A stretch of DNA of 64,000 nucleotides from an uncultured Aquimarina sp. (lineage in GTDB: Bacteria; Bacteroidota; Bacteroidia; Flavobacteriales; Flavobacteriaceae): contig CANMCO010000005.1 of NCBI GenBank assembly GCA_947496355.1, positions 248,001-312,000 on the forward strand, read 5' to 3'. The notes beneath the pieces were generated by a model. It made no database searches. It saw only the letters and a program-made list of their open reading frames with translations, and was not told the DNA's origin. Each line of letters opens with the position of its first letter. Positions within the stretch are counted from its first letter, which is position 1. Shown here piece after piece: positions 45,435 to 54,632 of the stretch. Both the position numbers and the translations under genes were made by a program.

Positions 45435-46334
45435 CTATTCATTATCACGAATTGGCAGAAATATTTCTGCTTTCCATTCTATTTCATTTCCGCCTTGCAT
45501 AGGGTTATTATAAAAAATCTCAAGAGGTTTTTGTTCTACTACAATACCATTTAACCTGGCATATTCTAACAATGCGAACCACGCTTCATCACTTTTTATA
45601 TAATTACCATAATAGGTCGCTTTTAGAGCTTTTTGCGCATTTATTCTTCTATATTGAATAATCGAATCAATCGGTAACGAATCTTTATGAACTATTGGGA
45701 ATCCAAAATTCATTTGCAGTATATCTTTATTGATATCCCATTGTTCTATTTTCACAAAAGGATATCCTTTTTTTTCTACTTTACCTTCTTTTAACTTTGG
45801 ATAGAGATAGCTATTTTGAGACATCATTTCTTGAGCTTTTCTATTTCGCTGGGTTTCTGAAGAAACCAACAGAACATCCATAGGAGGTATTTCGGTCTTA
45901 CCGTCTATTATAATTTTAAAAGTATCAGAATATCTTCTAAGTTCTTTTCTAAACTTTATGAGATCGTCTTTTATTAATTTTATCAGAGAAGATGATCCGG
46001 TTATAACTTGTACTCTATTTTTTACCGAATGATCTTTTGAAACAATTCCTACTTTTATTTTGGTAATGGTATCGTTAACACTTTCAAATTTCCAATCCAA
46101 AAACACCTTTTCATTAGCAAAGATTACTTCTTGCTTTAAATCAATGTCTGAAAAGTTAAGAGTTTCATTAACCAATTTATCAGCATTAGATGTTATATTT
46201 TTTACCTGGTGATATGCTCCAATGGGAGCCATATTAGCCATAAAAGTGATCTCATAATCATACTTCTTGATGAATAGATACCATATACTAGCTCCAAAAA
46301 GCATGATCAAAATACTAATTATTATTCTCTTCAT
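45435..46334 (-). CDS. Membrane-anchored protein with GyrI-like effector-binding domain
   Basis: A 299-residue protein with one N-terminal membrane helix (IIISILIMLFGASIWYLF) and a soluble remainder. The C-terminal half, about 140-298, looks like a GyrI/AraC effector-binding (SHV) domain: ALKATYYGNYIKSDEAWFAL, LEIFYNNPMQGG, WKAEIFLPI. The first half (about 30-140) resembles a START/SRPBCC-like polyketide-cyclase fold (VFLDWKFESVNDTITKIKVG). Anchored proteins of this kind are common in Flavobacteriia with no known ligand. Confidence 0.75.
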   Translation of the reverse strand: MKRIIISILIMLFGASIWYLFIKKYDYEITFMANMAPIGAYHQVKNITSNADKLVNETLNFSDIDLKQEVIFANEKVFLDWKFESVNDTITKIKVGIVSKDHSVKNRVQVITGSSSLIKLIKDDLIKFRKELRRYSDTFKIIIDGKTEIPPMDVLLVSSETQRNRKAQEMMSQNSYLYPKLKEGKVEKKGYPFVKIEQWDINKDILQMNFGFPIVHKDSLPIDSIIQYRRINAQKALKATYYGNYIKSDEAWFALLEYARLNGIVVEQKPLEIFYNNPMQGGNEIEWKAEIFLPIRDNE

Positions 46335-46366
46335 TTGGATTATTACTTTATACTAAAGATGATTTT

Positions 46367-47752
46367 TTAATTATTCGTTGTCATTTGAAGTTTATTTACA
46401 ACAAATTTCCCCAATTCCCGCCCTTGATCAAGACCTAAATCTATTGCTGCACGATAATGAATTCCTCCGTACAATCTGCTAATAGCCGCTTCGTCTGCTG
46501 CTTGATTAAACGATGTAAAAGAACGTATTGGCAATCCATATTTTAATTCGGTATCATCATTAAATGCAAAATTATCTCCAAAAATTTCAGTGAGGACTGT
46601 GGATGCCGCACCAGATACTACAGAATGCCCGCTGGTATACTCAGGAAAAGGGGGAGTTTGCAAAACTGGTTCCCAGTTTTCATCGATATGTTGATTGATT
46701 AGTGTTTCGGGTCGAATGAGATTGCTCCTGTATTTTTCATCCCAGCAACTTATAAATGCATCAGCTATAGTAATAGAAGTTTTGGTATAAGCATATATGG
46801 TTTTGGCAAAATCTGCTTCGGTTTTTTTGCTTGCTATTTTACAGATCCCAATCCAATGCGCACCCGGAGTTATCTTTTTGGTCGCAAACATCAAATGTCC
46901 TTTATGAGTAGACACGTAGGGGTTACAATCCCAAAACTGTGCTATTTCTAATTTTTCTGATGTTTCTCCTTCTTTCTTTATTTCTAAACCAACCTCATAG
47001 GTTTCAGTAAGTTCTTTATAAAACGGAGTATCTTTTTCTAAAGAAAAATCAGGGTGTTTTGAGGGAGTGAATTGTGATGCAGAGTCTATAATTGATGGTC
47101 TTATTTCTCGCCAATGAGGTTCTATGCCATCCATATAATCTGGAGGTGTAGGTTGCCATCGCCCGGGATCATCTGTGTTTACTGAAAATTTTGGCATTGT
47201 ACGAGTCTGTGCATAATTATCGGTAGCCAACCAATCCTTTATGTGCTTTGACACCTGTAATCCATAAGTTTTGGAGTTATTGAAACTGCTTTCATTTATC
47301 CTCGACCACGCATTATATAAACTATCTCTATATGTTTCTATCTTGTCTTCAGAAAAAACCAATTCTTTTCCTACATCAAGATACGCCACTAGGGCTGCAA
47401 CTTTTAAGTTAATAGTTTTTGTTGTATCCAAAACAGGGATCGGAGTAAGACCATGTAATTGACCCGATAATGTCTTATAGGTTTTATTATTTTGGCAAAT
47501 TATTTCATAAGCCGCAATGTTTGGATAATTATAGATTCTACTTGCCACTGGTGGTGAGAAAATATCGTGAACCATCACCTCTGTAATTTTATCCACAGCT
47601 TGATGATAATTATCCTGTGTAATTTCTATCGTCGGCTTTTCTTTTTTACATGAAACCAACACTATGAACAACAGGAAAGAGTATAATAGCACTTTCAATC
47701 CTGAGGATTCCCTCTTCAAAGAGGGGATATCTATTTTATTTATTGCGTTCAT
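46367..47752 (-). CDS. Vanadium-dependent haloperoxidase-like lipoprotein (PAP2 superfamily)
   Basis: A protein of 461 residues from the ATG at 47752; an ATG six codons earlier (47770) is also in frame. The lipobox is near LIVLVSC-type sequence (FIVLVSCKK). The C-terminal half has the vanadate/phosphate site of bacterial haloperoxidase-like proteins: WDEKYRSNLIRPETL, FPEYTSGHSVVSGAA, YGGIHYRAAIDLG. Activity may be haloperoxidase or phosphatase. The sequence ahead of the signal helix is coded by a palindromic repeat (47697-47725), which makes the leader unusually long. It overlaps the end of the FG-GAP gene by 17 bases, indicating coupling. Confidence 0.85.
   Translation of the reverse strand: MNAINKIDIPSLKRESSGLKVLLYSFLLFIVLVSCKKEKPTIEITQDNYHQAVDKITEVMVHDIFSPPVASRIYNYPNIAAYEIICQNNKTYKTLSGQLHGLTPIPVLDTTKTINLKVAALVAYLDVGKELVFSEDKIETYRDSLYNAWSRINESSFNNSKTYGLQVSKHIKDWLATDNYAQTRTMPKFSVNTDDPGRWQPTPPDYMDGIEPHWREIRPSIIDSASQFTPSKHPDFSLEKDTPFYKELTETYEVGLEIKKEGETSEKLEIAQFWDCNPYVSTHKGHLMFATKKITPGAHWIGICKIASKKTEADFAKTIYAYTKTSITIADAFISCWDEKYRSNLIRPETLINQHIDENWEPVLQTPPFPEYTSGHSVVSGAASTVLTEIFGDNFAFNDDTELKYGLPIRSFTSFNQAADEAAISRLYGGIHYRAAIDLGLDQGRELGKFVVNKLQMTTNN
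47697..47725. repeat. Paired palindromic repeat inside the haloperoxidase signal region
   Basis: Two perfect palindromes sit back to back: AATCCTGAGGATT (47697-47709, central G) and CCCTCTTCAAAGAGGG (47710-47725). They translate on the minus strand as part of SLKRESSG before the hydrophobic core. The arrangement looks like a small inserted repeat element. Confidence 0.55.
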
Positions 47753-50700
47753 AAATTTCAATTTTTCCATTGTTTACAGTAATCAATAGATACTCCTTAT
47801 TATCAAAATTAATAATATTTAGCCCTCTTACAGACTTTTGAGTAAGGTTAACATTTAATATATTGGCATTAATAATTGTTGTGTCATTTTGGAGTATAGC
47901 CCCGGCAAAACCATCAAATCTACCATGATAGGGTATGACTCCAAAATAATTTCCTCCCAGGAATACTTCTTTGCTACCATCTTTATCAAAATCATACTTC
48001 AACATTTTGGTGATTGGCGCTACTTGAAGTTCGTCTTTGAACGGAACAAAAGTAAAAATACCATTTTCATTTTTTAAATACCCTGAGGCCATTTGATGCA
48101 CTTTAAACAAGGTAGCTTTATCCAAGGTATTTTTATCAAAGACCTGCGCTACAGTTTTACCTGCAAATGATGTATAATTTGTGAATTTTTTGCGAAGAAA
48201 ATTTAGCTGACCCGATAATTCATCAAGCCCTAAAGCAGTATAATATTTTCCTTCTTTGGCAATAGCAATTATAGTTTCTGTTTTTTGATTATTATCAAAA
48301 TCTGCATAATACATCTTTAAAGGAAAATCTTCTGAAGCGGTAAATTTGGTATTCAAACCGAAGTTTCCGAGCAGATAATCCTTGTCGCCATCTTGATCGA
48401 TATCAAATTCCTGAATTGTTTGCCATAAACCATTCAGTTTTTCTTTAGAAATCGTATTGGTTACATCAACAAGTTTCCCTGAATCATTCTTAAAAAAATG
48501 TGGTGACATCCATTCACCAATAACAATTAAATCTTTGATTGCGTCACCATCGAAATCACTCCAAACCGCATCGGTTACCATCCCTACTTTTTGAAGTGCT
48601 GAATTTTCTTTTAAACTGAAATTTCCTTTGTCGTTTACCAATACATATGAATTCGGAATTTGTCCAAAATCATTCGAAACCGCATATCCTCCTAAAAACA
48701 AATCCAGGTCTCCATCTTGATCTATATCATTAGGTTTAATAACTGATTCGTTTTCAAAAAGTTCAGGAAACTGACCTTTGATCAATCCCTGATTCGAATT
48801 TAGATACAATCGATCTACCAGCTCTTTTGAGTTTCCAAAAAATTCTCCTCCTGAAGAAGCTATTAAAAGATCATTTTTACCATCTTGATTAAGGTCTTCA
48901 ATAATTGCAGTGACATCTTCTTTACGAATATCTGCTTTCATCTCGGCTATATCTTGCTCTTGAAAACCATCTGATGTCTGAAAGAACACTTTGGAAGTTT
49001 CATTTTTTGAACTTCCGAAGAAAACATCATCGTTACCATCTCCATTAAGATCCCCAACGGCTATTGCAGGCCCCTTATCTGAAATTTTATACGGAATTAA
49101 TTTCTGTCTATTAAAATCTGTATAATTATTCTCTTTATGAACATAATCAAATCCCGGTAGGCTATCAACTTGCTTAAACCACCCCTTTGTTTCGGGAAAC
49201 AGTTTATTATAATCTACCTTTTTTCTTTTGTGAAGCAACTTAATCTTCAAAGTCTGATTTGTCTTGATATTCTCGGCCATTTGTATGGTGTTATCTGGCC
49301 AGATAATCTTTAGCGAATCTATTGTTTCCACCTTGCCATACCCAAAATGAATCATTGCTTCTGAAGATGATTGAAATCCTTTGGAAACGAATAATTGTTT
49401 GTACTGTTGCATCCCATTATGATACGATATCACCTTGGTTCCAATTCCAAATTTATTGGGGTTTTTGAAATTAAACTTAAGTTTTAGATAATTCGATTTT
49501 TTATTGGTTTTATTTCTGTAAAAACTAGCTAGGTTATCTATTGTATTGGTTACTATATCAAGATCTCCATCATTATCAAAATCTGCATAAGCACTTCCTG
49601 TAGATATGTTTTTTTCGTTCGGTAACCAATTCAAAGATTTATCTTCAAAACTTATACCTCTTTTACCTTGAAAAATATAATTTTGAACTGCTCCTTCTGG
49701 CATTACATCTAATGCTTCTTGATCTACCAATTTTGTTTTGGTTAATTTATTTTGAATTTTTTCATTAGAAATATACTTAATATAATCAAGGTTATTTGGA
49801 CGTTTGGGTATCCCGTTAGAGATAAAAACATCTGGTTCACCATCTTGATCATAATCGCCAAATAATGCAGACCAACTCCAGTCTGTAAAAGCTACATTAC
49901 TCAACAATGCCGTCTCAGTAAAGTATTGCCCCTTATGATTTATCTGAAGCATATTTCGGGCATACTGATAATGATATCCTAATCGATTGATTCGCATACT
50001 CAACATATCTACTGTTTCATCTCCGGCAGAAGCTTTTAGTACTTTCTCGTCTTCTGGAGTCATATCCAAAGTCAAAATATCTAGATACCCATCATGGTTA
50101 ATATCTGCAACATCACTACCCATAGAAAAACGACTGGTATGTCCAAATTTTTTCTTTAACTGCTCACTAAAAGCTCCATTGCTGTCATTAATATAATAGT
50201 AATCATCCTCATGAAAATCGTTACTCACATAGATATCGGTAAATCCATCATTATTAAAATCAGCGGTAGCTATCCCCAAACCATATCCGTTTGCTCCTCC
50301 AAAAATACCTGATTCCTCACTTACATCTGTAAATCTCTCTACATCGTTACGCAATAACTTATCACCACTCTCATTACTTCTTGTGTCACGCAAAGAAGCT
50401 TTCCCAAAAGAATTTTGTGTATGAATGGCATGATTAAGCAAATACATGTCTAAATCCCCATCATTATCATAATCAAAGAAACTAGCCGAAGTTGAATAAT
50501 TCTGAAAATCTAATCCATATTGAGACGCTTTTTCGGTAAACGTACCATCTCCATTATTTATGTACAGTTCATTTTTTCCTTGAAGCCCTTGAAGCCCGAC
50601 TACGGCACAGACATAGATATCCAGGAAACCGTCTCCATTTACATCTGCCATCGTAGTACCTGTATTCCAATCAGAATTTCCAGAGACACCCGCTTTTTGG

Positions 50701-51002
50701 GTGATATCTTCAAACTCAAAGTTTCCTTTATTGAGATAGAGTTTATTTTTGCCTTGGTTTGAAGTAAAAAACACATCTACCAGATCGTCATTATTGATAT
50801 CTCCAACGGCAACTCCGGCTCCGTTATAGAAATATAGGTAATCCAAAATATTTAAATCCTCAGTTGGAGTCAGGGTATTTTGAAAAGTAACTTTCGTAGT
50901 TTCTGAAGGCACTTTCTCGAACAAACTACTCTCTTTAACATCCTGATCATTGCACGATAAAAAACATCCTACAATAAAAATTATAAAAATGTGCTTATTC
51001 AT
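47736..51002 (-). CDS. Giant FG-GAP/VCBS repeat lipoprotein with ASPIC/UnbV domain (paralog 2)
   Basis: A 1088-residue lipoprotein from the ATG at 51002 (a TTG one codon upstream is also in frame). Signal MNKHIFIIFIVGCFLSC. The same architecture as the copy at the galactose locus: calcium-type repeats (DINNDDLVD, DVNGDGFLD, DYDNDGDLD, DFDNDGDLD, DLNGDGNDD), and an ASPIC/UnbV domain at about 511-587 (GIGTKVISYHNG, SSEAMIHFGYG, LKIIWPDNT). It overlaps the haloperoxidase-like gene and so shares a transcript with it. It is separated from SusCD by the lanthipeptide island. Confidence 0.9.
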   Translation of the reverse strand: MNKHIFIIFIVGCFLSCNDQDVKESSLFEKVPSETTKVTFQNTLTPTEDLNILDYLYFYNGAGVAVGDINNDDLVDVFFTSNQGKNKLYLNKGNFEFEDITQKAGVSGNSDWNTGTTMADVNGDGFLDIYVCAVVGLQGLQGKNELYINNGDGTFTEKASQYGLDFQNYSTSASFFDYDNDGDLDMYLLNHAIHTQNSFGKASLRDTRSNESGDKLLRNDVERFTDVSEESGIFGGANGYGLGIATADFNNDGFTDIYVSNDFHEDDYYYINDSNGAFSEQLKKKFGHTSRFSMGSDVADINHDGYLDILTLDMTPEDEKVLKASAGDETVDMLSMRINRLGYHYQYARNMLQINHKGQYFTETALLSNVAFTDWSWSALFGDYDQDGEPDVFISNGIPKRPNNLDYIKYISNEKIQNKLTKTKLVDQEALDVMPEGAVQNYIFQGKRGISFEDKSLNWLPNEKNISTGSAYADFDNDGDLDIVTNTIDNLASFYRNKTNKKSNYLKLKFNFKNPNKFGIGTKVISYHNGMQQYKQLFVSKGFQSSSEAMIHFGYGKVETIDSLKIIWPDNTIQMAENIKTNQTLKIKLLHKRKKVDYNKLFPETKGWFKQVDSLPGFDYVHKENNYTDFNRQKLIPYKISDKGPAIAVGDLNGDGNDDVFFGSSKNETSKVFFQTSDGFQEQDIAEMKADIRKEDVTAIIEDLNQDGKNDLLIASSGGEFFGNSKELVDRLYLNSNQGLIKGQFPELFENESVIKPNDIDQDGDLDLFLGGYAVSNDFGQIPNSYVLVNDKGNFSLKENSALQKVGMVTDAVWSDFDGDAIKDLIVIGEWMSPHFFKNDSGKLVDVTNTISKEKLNGLWQTIQEFDIDQDGDKDYLLGNFGLNTKFTASEDFPLKMYYADFDNNQKTETIIAIAKEGKYYTALGLDELSGQLNFLRKKFTNYTSFAGKTVAQVFDKNTLDKATLFKVHQMASGYLKNENGIFTFVPFKDELQVAPITKMLKYDFDKDGSKEVFLGGNYFGVIPYHGRFDGFAGAILQNDTTIINANILNVNLTQKSVRGLNIINFDNKEYLLITVNNGKIEIYERNK

Positions 51003-51005
51003 CAA

Positions 51006-51768
51006 ACTTATAAATTACCCAATTATCTTTTTTGCATTATATGAAACGTTATAGCTTTATAATGTATTTATTTCAGTCTATCAACTCTTTAAAGCACATA
51101 CCTTTTATTGAATGAGATCTCGGTTCAAATCTGATATGAAGAACATTTTCAGATTAATTATATACATTTTAATGAATATCATACTACGATTTAAAGGAAA
51201 AAATTGAAATAACGCAATAATTATGAAACAAATTATTTCAATGATAAATATTAATCCTAAACAATTTAAATGCAAAGTACGAAAGAATACTTTAAGTCTT
51301 ATTAAAAAATATCAGAAGAATTTTTAAGTTAGGAGTCGATTAAAGATATCCAACACAAAGCTTTTGACGAAGTTAAAAAATTTAAACTATTTGCAATATT
51401 GCGGAGATATATTTTATAACTTTAAAACTTAGGTAAATTCACTCAGTAAATGAAATTGATTTAATTTTTGTTCCAAGAAAATCTTGACTCATCAAGCAGG
51501 TTTCTGTTTTCGGAAAGAGTATTCCACCTTTAAAATTTCAATAACAGTTAGAACAACAATATTATGATAAGGCTTGATTATTAATACAGACAGTAAAGAA
51601 GATGTAATGAGAGTTTACCAACAGAAGATATGTAAGGTTCAACTAGGGTCGTTTCTTAGACTCTTTCAATGAGAATATAAAGAGAACGTGTAGATATCGA
51701 AATAGAGATACGTATTAGGTTAGAGTTAAGCTAGAATACAACTCTCGTTATTTTAAAATAGTGAGTAT
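51006..51768. other. Gap without convincing genes
   Basis: About 760 bases before the small ORF ahead of lanC. Stops are frequent in all frames. A 34-codon ORF from 51223 (MKQIISMINI) is the longest reading I noted by eye and has no feature. Because the next ORF looks like a LanB tail, this stretch may be decayed coding sequence of a dehydratase, but I could not find recognisable motifs in it. Confidence 0.4.
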
Positions 51769-51930
51769 ATGATCAATTCTAAAAAGATATCATTGAACAT
51801 ATTCTATAAAATTAGAGAAAAAAACTTGTTGAATCCTGACACAAATTCAATCGAAAGTATTTATAGTAAAAGATTTTTTGATAAACTTATAGTTGCAATC
51901 ACATTACCATACTACTATACAAGCAGATAA
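51769..51930 (+). pseudogene. Possible relic of a lanthipeptide dehydratase C-terminus (LanB, SpaB_C)
   Basis: A 53-codon ORF ending 23 bases before lanC. It reads IREKNLLNPDTNSIESIYSK, RFFDKLIVAITL, PYYYTSR. This can be laid against the end of Bacteroidota SpaB_C domains as I remember them, which have a helix with NRLF, a SKQR-xHELVxYDFL stretch and a final RYYxSR. The gene order LanB-LanC would be normal. The segment is too short to be an enzyme. The match is from memory and not computed; a true small gene is the alternative. Confidence 0.35.
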
Positions 51931-51953
51931 ACAAAAAAATGTAACAATTACTT

Positions 51954-53168
51954 ATGAAACATACAGCACTCTTAAATAAAAAACTCAAAGAAATAAGCAG
52001 TATCCTACAAAAGCAGCATACAGATGTGACTGATGTTGGGGTAATGTCGGGATTATCAGGGATAGCTCTGTTTCAATTCTACTACTCCAAATATTTAGAT
52101 GTTGATAAACATTCAGACATTGGAATAGAGATGATTTCTAATTGTATAGAAAAGATAAACGACGGTTACAGCACACCTACCTTTTGTAGTGGAATTGCGG
52201 GTTTGGGTTGGGCAATTCAACATTTGAAAACGATGGACTTTATTGATCTTGATTGCGATAGTTTATTATCACAATTTGATAATTACCTATGTAACCAAAT
52301 GATATTAGATTTTAATCAAGGTGATTATGATTTTATGCACGGAGCATTGGGCTACGCATTCTATTTTTTAAATCGTTTTCGTCATACAGAAGACAAAGAT
52401 TTAAAAAAGCGATATCAATCGTACCTTTCAGAATCCATAATTAGTCTAAAAAGTCTATCCGTCTCAAAAGACAAAACTCTAAAATGGAAATCTGACCTAG
52501 ATATTGTGAAAAGTAAAAAAGTATATAATTTATCTCTTTCTCATGGTATGTCCAGTATAATCAATTTTTTATCACGCTTACATGAAATCGATATATTTAA
52601 AAAAGAAACTGAGGAACTTGTTCTTGGCGGTATAAATTACATTCTTAGTTTTGAAAATACAAATCCACAAAATATATCATTATTTCCTAACTGGATTGAA
52701 AAAAATGTCTTGCCCGAATATAATAGTAGAATTGCTTGGTGCTATGGTGACTTGGGAATTGGTCTCTCTCTATTACGCGCTGGAAAATCGCTTGGAGATA
52801 TTCCCTTGCAAAACCATGCATTAGAAATATTACATCTTACTGCAACACGAAATTTACCGCATAACACATTAGTTTATGATGCCGGAGTGTGTCATGGTTC
52901 CTACGGCAATGCTTTAATCTACAAAAGGCTTTTTCAAAAAAGTAATGAGACATCATTTAAGAAATCACTTAATTTTTGGATTGAGGATGGTATTCAAAAG
53001 GCGATTCACCAAGATGGCTATGCTGGATATAAACAGTGGAATGCTTTTAAGAAAAGTTGGACTACCGAACTATCTTTATTAGAAGGAATAGCTGGGATTG
53101 GCCTTGTGATTATCGATTGCTTATCTAATGAACCAAACTCATGGGACGAATGTTTAATGATAAGTTAA
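51954..53168 (+). CDS. Lanthionine synthetase C-like cyclase (LanC)
   Basis: A 404-residue alpha-toroid cyclase that adds cysteine thiols to dehydrated serine or threonine to make (methyl)lanthionine rings. The zinc ligands are intact: Cys263 in AWCYGDLG, and Cys313-His314 in GVCHGSYG. Other active-site counterparts of NisC are present: Asp126 in DYDFMHG, His197 in LSHGMS, Arg259 and Tyr264. Repeated GxxG helix caps (SGLSGIALF, SGIAGLGW, LGIGLSLL, EGIAGIGL) mark each barrel hairpin. The gene should thus be functional. It faces the LanA precursor gene convergently, 239 bases away. Confidence 0.93.
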   Translation: MKHTALLNKKLKEISSILQKQHTDVTDVGVMSGLSGIALFQFYYSKYLDVDKHSDIGIEMISNCIEKINDGYSTPTFCSGIAGLGWAIQHLKTMDFIDLDCDSLLSQFDNYLCNQMILDFNQGDYDFMHGALGYAFYFLNRFRHTEDKDLKKRYQSYLSESIISLKSLSVSKDKTLKWKSDLDIVKSKKVYNLSLSHGMSSIINFLSRLHEIDIFKKETEELVLGGINYILSFENTNPQNISLFPNWIEKNVLPEYNSRIAWCYGDLGIGLSLLRAGKSLGDIPLQNHALEILHLTATRNLPHNTLVYDAGVCHGSYGNALIYKRLFQKSNETSFKKSLNFWIEDGIQKAIHQDGYAGYKQWNAFKKSWTTELSLLEGIAGIGLVIIDCLSNEPNSWDECLMIS

Positions 53169-53335
53169 TTGCCCGATAATCTTATTAAAATTTCTTGAAA
53201 AGATTTGTAGAGCTTTTTTTTTAACCTTTACTACATGTACTTTTATCATTATAGAAAACTTCTCAAAGAAAATATCATTGCAAACCCTTAAATTTACATA
53301 ACTTCTGGAAGTTGTTGATCCTCTTGAATATTTCA

Positions 53336-53371
53336 AATAAAAAAGATCATCCATCAAAATAAATGATCTTT
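53336..53371 (-). terminator. Terminator of the LanA precursor gene
   Basis: Arms AAAGATCAT (53342-53350) and ATGATCTTT (53363-53371). Read on the minus strand the hairpin is followed by a T-rich tract (TTTTTTATTT). It lies about 36 bases past the precursor stop. Confidence 0.65.
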
Positions 53372-53407
53372 ATATTATCGCATATATAATAGTAATGCTA
53401 ATTGTCA

Positions 53408-53575
53408 TTAACCACAGGCATGTCCACTACATGATAAAGAACAAGTATTACTACCACCATTACAGCCACATGCTGATGGATAACTACCTCCAAGAATTTT
53501 GCGTTGATTTGTTCTATCAAGTTCACTAATTTTTTCTTTTTTCAATGTTAGTCGAAGATTTTTCTTTTTTTTCAT
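53408..53575 (-). CDS. Class I lanthipeptide precursor (LanA)
   Basis: A 55-residue peptide gene. The leader, MKKKKNLRLTLKKEKISELD then RTNQRKILGG, has the Bacteroidota class I lanthipeptide form (K-L-x-L-x-K-x-x-I-x-x-L ... GG), cleaved after Gly30. The 25-residue core has five cysteines (36, 38, 45, 49, 54) and seven Ser/Thr residues (31, 34, 42, 44, 46, 48, 50), e.g. SYPSACGCNGG and NTCSLSC, enough for several thioether rings. It is divergent from the glycosyltransferase-like gene and convergent with lanC. Confidence 0.85.
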   Translation of the reverse strand: MKKKKNLRLTLKKEKISELDRTNQRKILGGSYPSACGCNGGSNTCSLSCSGHACG

Positions 53576-53738
53576 GATACAAGTTTTAAGTTAATAAGTG
53601 ATATTTATATTCTATCTAAATATAATCTGTTTATATTTAGATAGAGTTAAATTCCTTATAAATAACAATTAATGTATTTAATTCTTAATATAAAATATTT
53701 AAATACAAAAAACTCTAAATCTCTAATAATCAGGTTTA

Positions 53739-54632
53739 ATGAAAATTATACAAAGTTATTGGTCAAAGCCTTCCAGAATCAATAAAGCGAGCTTTAATGA
53801 CAAAGCCTATGGAGGGTGGCGTCATAAAAAATATGAGTATATGAGTTGGGCATTAAGTTGTTTAACACTCAAAAAGTTTTATCCCGATATTGAAGTAGTC
53901 ACCGATCTTGCCGGAAAAAAACTCTTAATAGATCAACTAGAATTACCTTATAAGAATGTACGAATAGAATTAGACTGTTTAGACAAATATCCTGAGGAAT
54001 TGTGGGCTGTGGGCAAGTTACTTGCATATGGACTGCAAGACGAACCGTTCATCCACGTAGATAACGATATATTTATCTGGGAAAAATTTAGTGCTAAAAT
54101 TGAAAAAGCACAGTTAGTTGCACAACATGTTGATGATGAGGAAACTCATTATAATTTTGCAATGGATCACTTAAAAACAAACAATATCCAAATTCCATCA
54201 ATTTTGTTAAAAGATTTAAGAAGGTATAACAAGTATAATGCTAGTAATGCAGGCATTATTGGAGGAAATAATATTGACTTTTTTAAGGAATATGTGAAGG
54301 AGGCATTTGATTTTATTGATTCTCAATTTGGCAAAACACATAAAACCATTATAGGATCATCCTGTGCTATCATATATGAACAATATCTCTATAGTGCCTT
54401 GGCACGAAAGAACACTATAAAAATCTGTCATCTTTTTGAAGAAAAAGAAAAAAAAACAATGAATTTGGTAAATTTCATGAACAAATATGGAAGAAAAAAG
54501 TACGTACACCTTTATTCATTTTCAAAGTTTTTCCCTGAATATTGTAGGGAACTAGAACATCAGTTATTACTTGAATATCCAGAGTATCATGAAAGAATTA
54601 TTTCACTTATCAAAGATGAACTTAACAACTAA
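53739..54632 (+). CDS. DUF6734 glycosyltransferase-like protein
   Basis: A 297-residue cytoplasmic protein. Features: MKIIQSYWSKPS at the start, YEYMSWALSCLTLKKFYPDI, the DxD-like FIHVDNDIFIWEKF at about 109-122, and NAGIIGGNNIDFFKEYVKEA at about 170-190, as in GT-A type glycosyltransferases that recognise a nucleotide-sugar with a metal. I believe this is the DUF6734 family. Placed between a LanA gene and an RRE-like protein, it may glycosylate the precursor or its product; that is inference. The start of the next gene overlaps its end by 17 bases. Confidence 0.7.
   Translation: MKIIQSYWSKPSRINKASFNDKAYGGWRHKKYEYMSWALSCLTLKKFYPDIEVVTDLAGKKLLIDQLELPYKNVRIELDCLDKYPEELWAVGKLLAYGLQDEPFIHVDNDIFIWEKFSAKIEKAQLVAQHVDDEETHYNFAMDHLKTNNIQIPSILLKDLRRYNKYNASNAGIIGGNNIDFFKEYVKEAFDFIDSQFGKTHKTIIGSSCAIIYEQYLYSALARKNTIKICHLFEEKEKKTMNLVNFMNKYGRKKYVHLYSFSKFFPEYCRELEHQLLLEYPEYHERIISLIKDELNN

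Noticed and set aside
53154..53357. 67-codon minus ORF between lanC and lanA
   Set aside because: It covers the end of lanC and the spacer, has no domain, and lies downstream of the lanA terminator.
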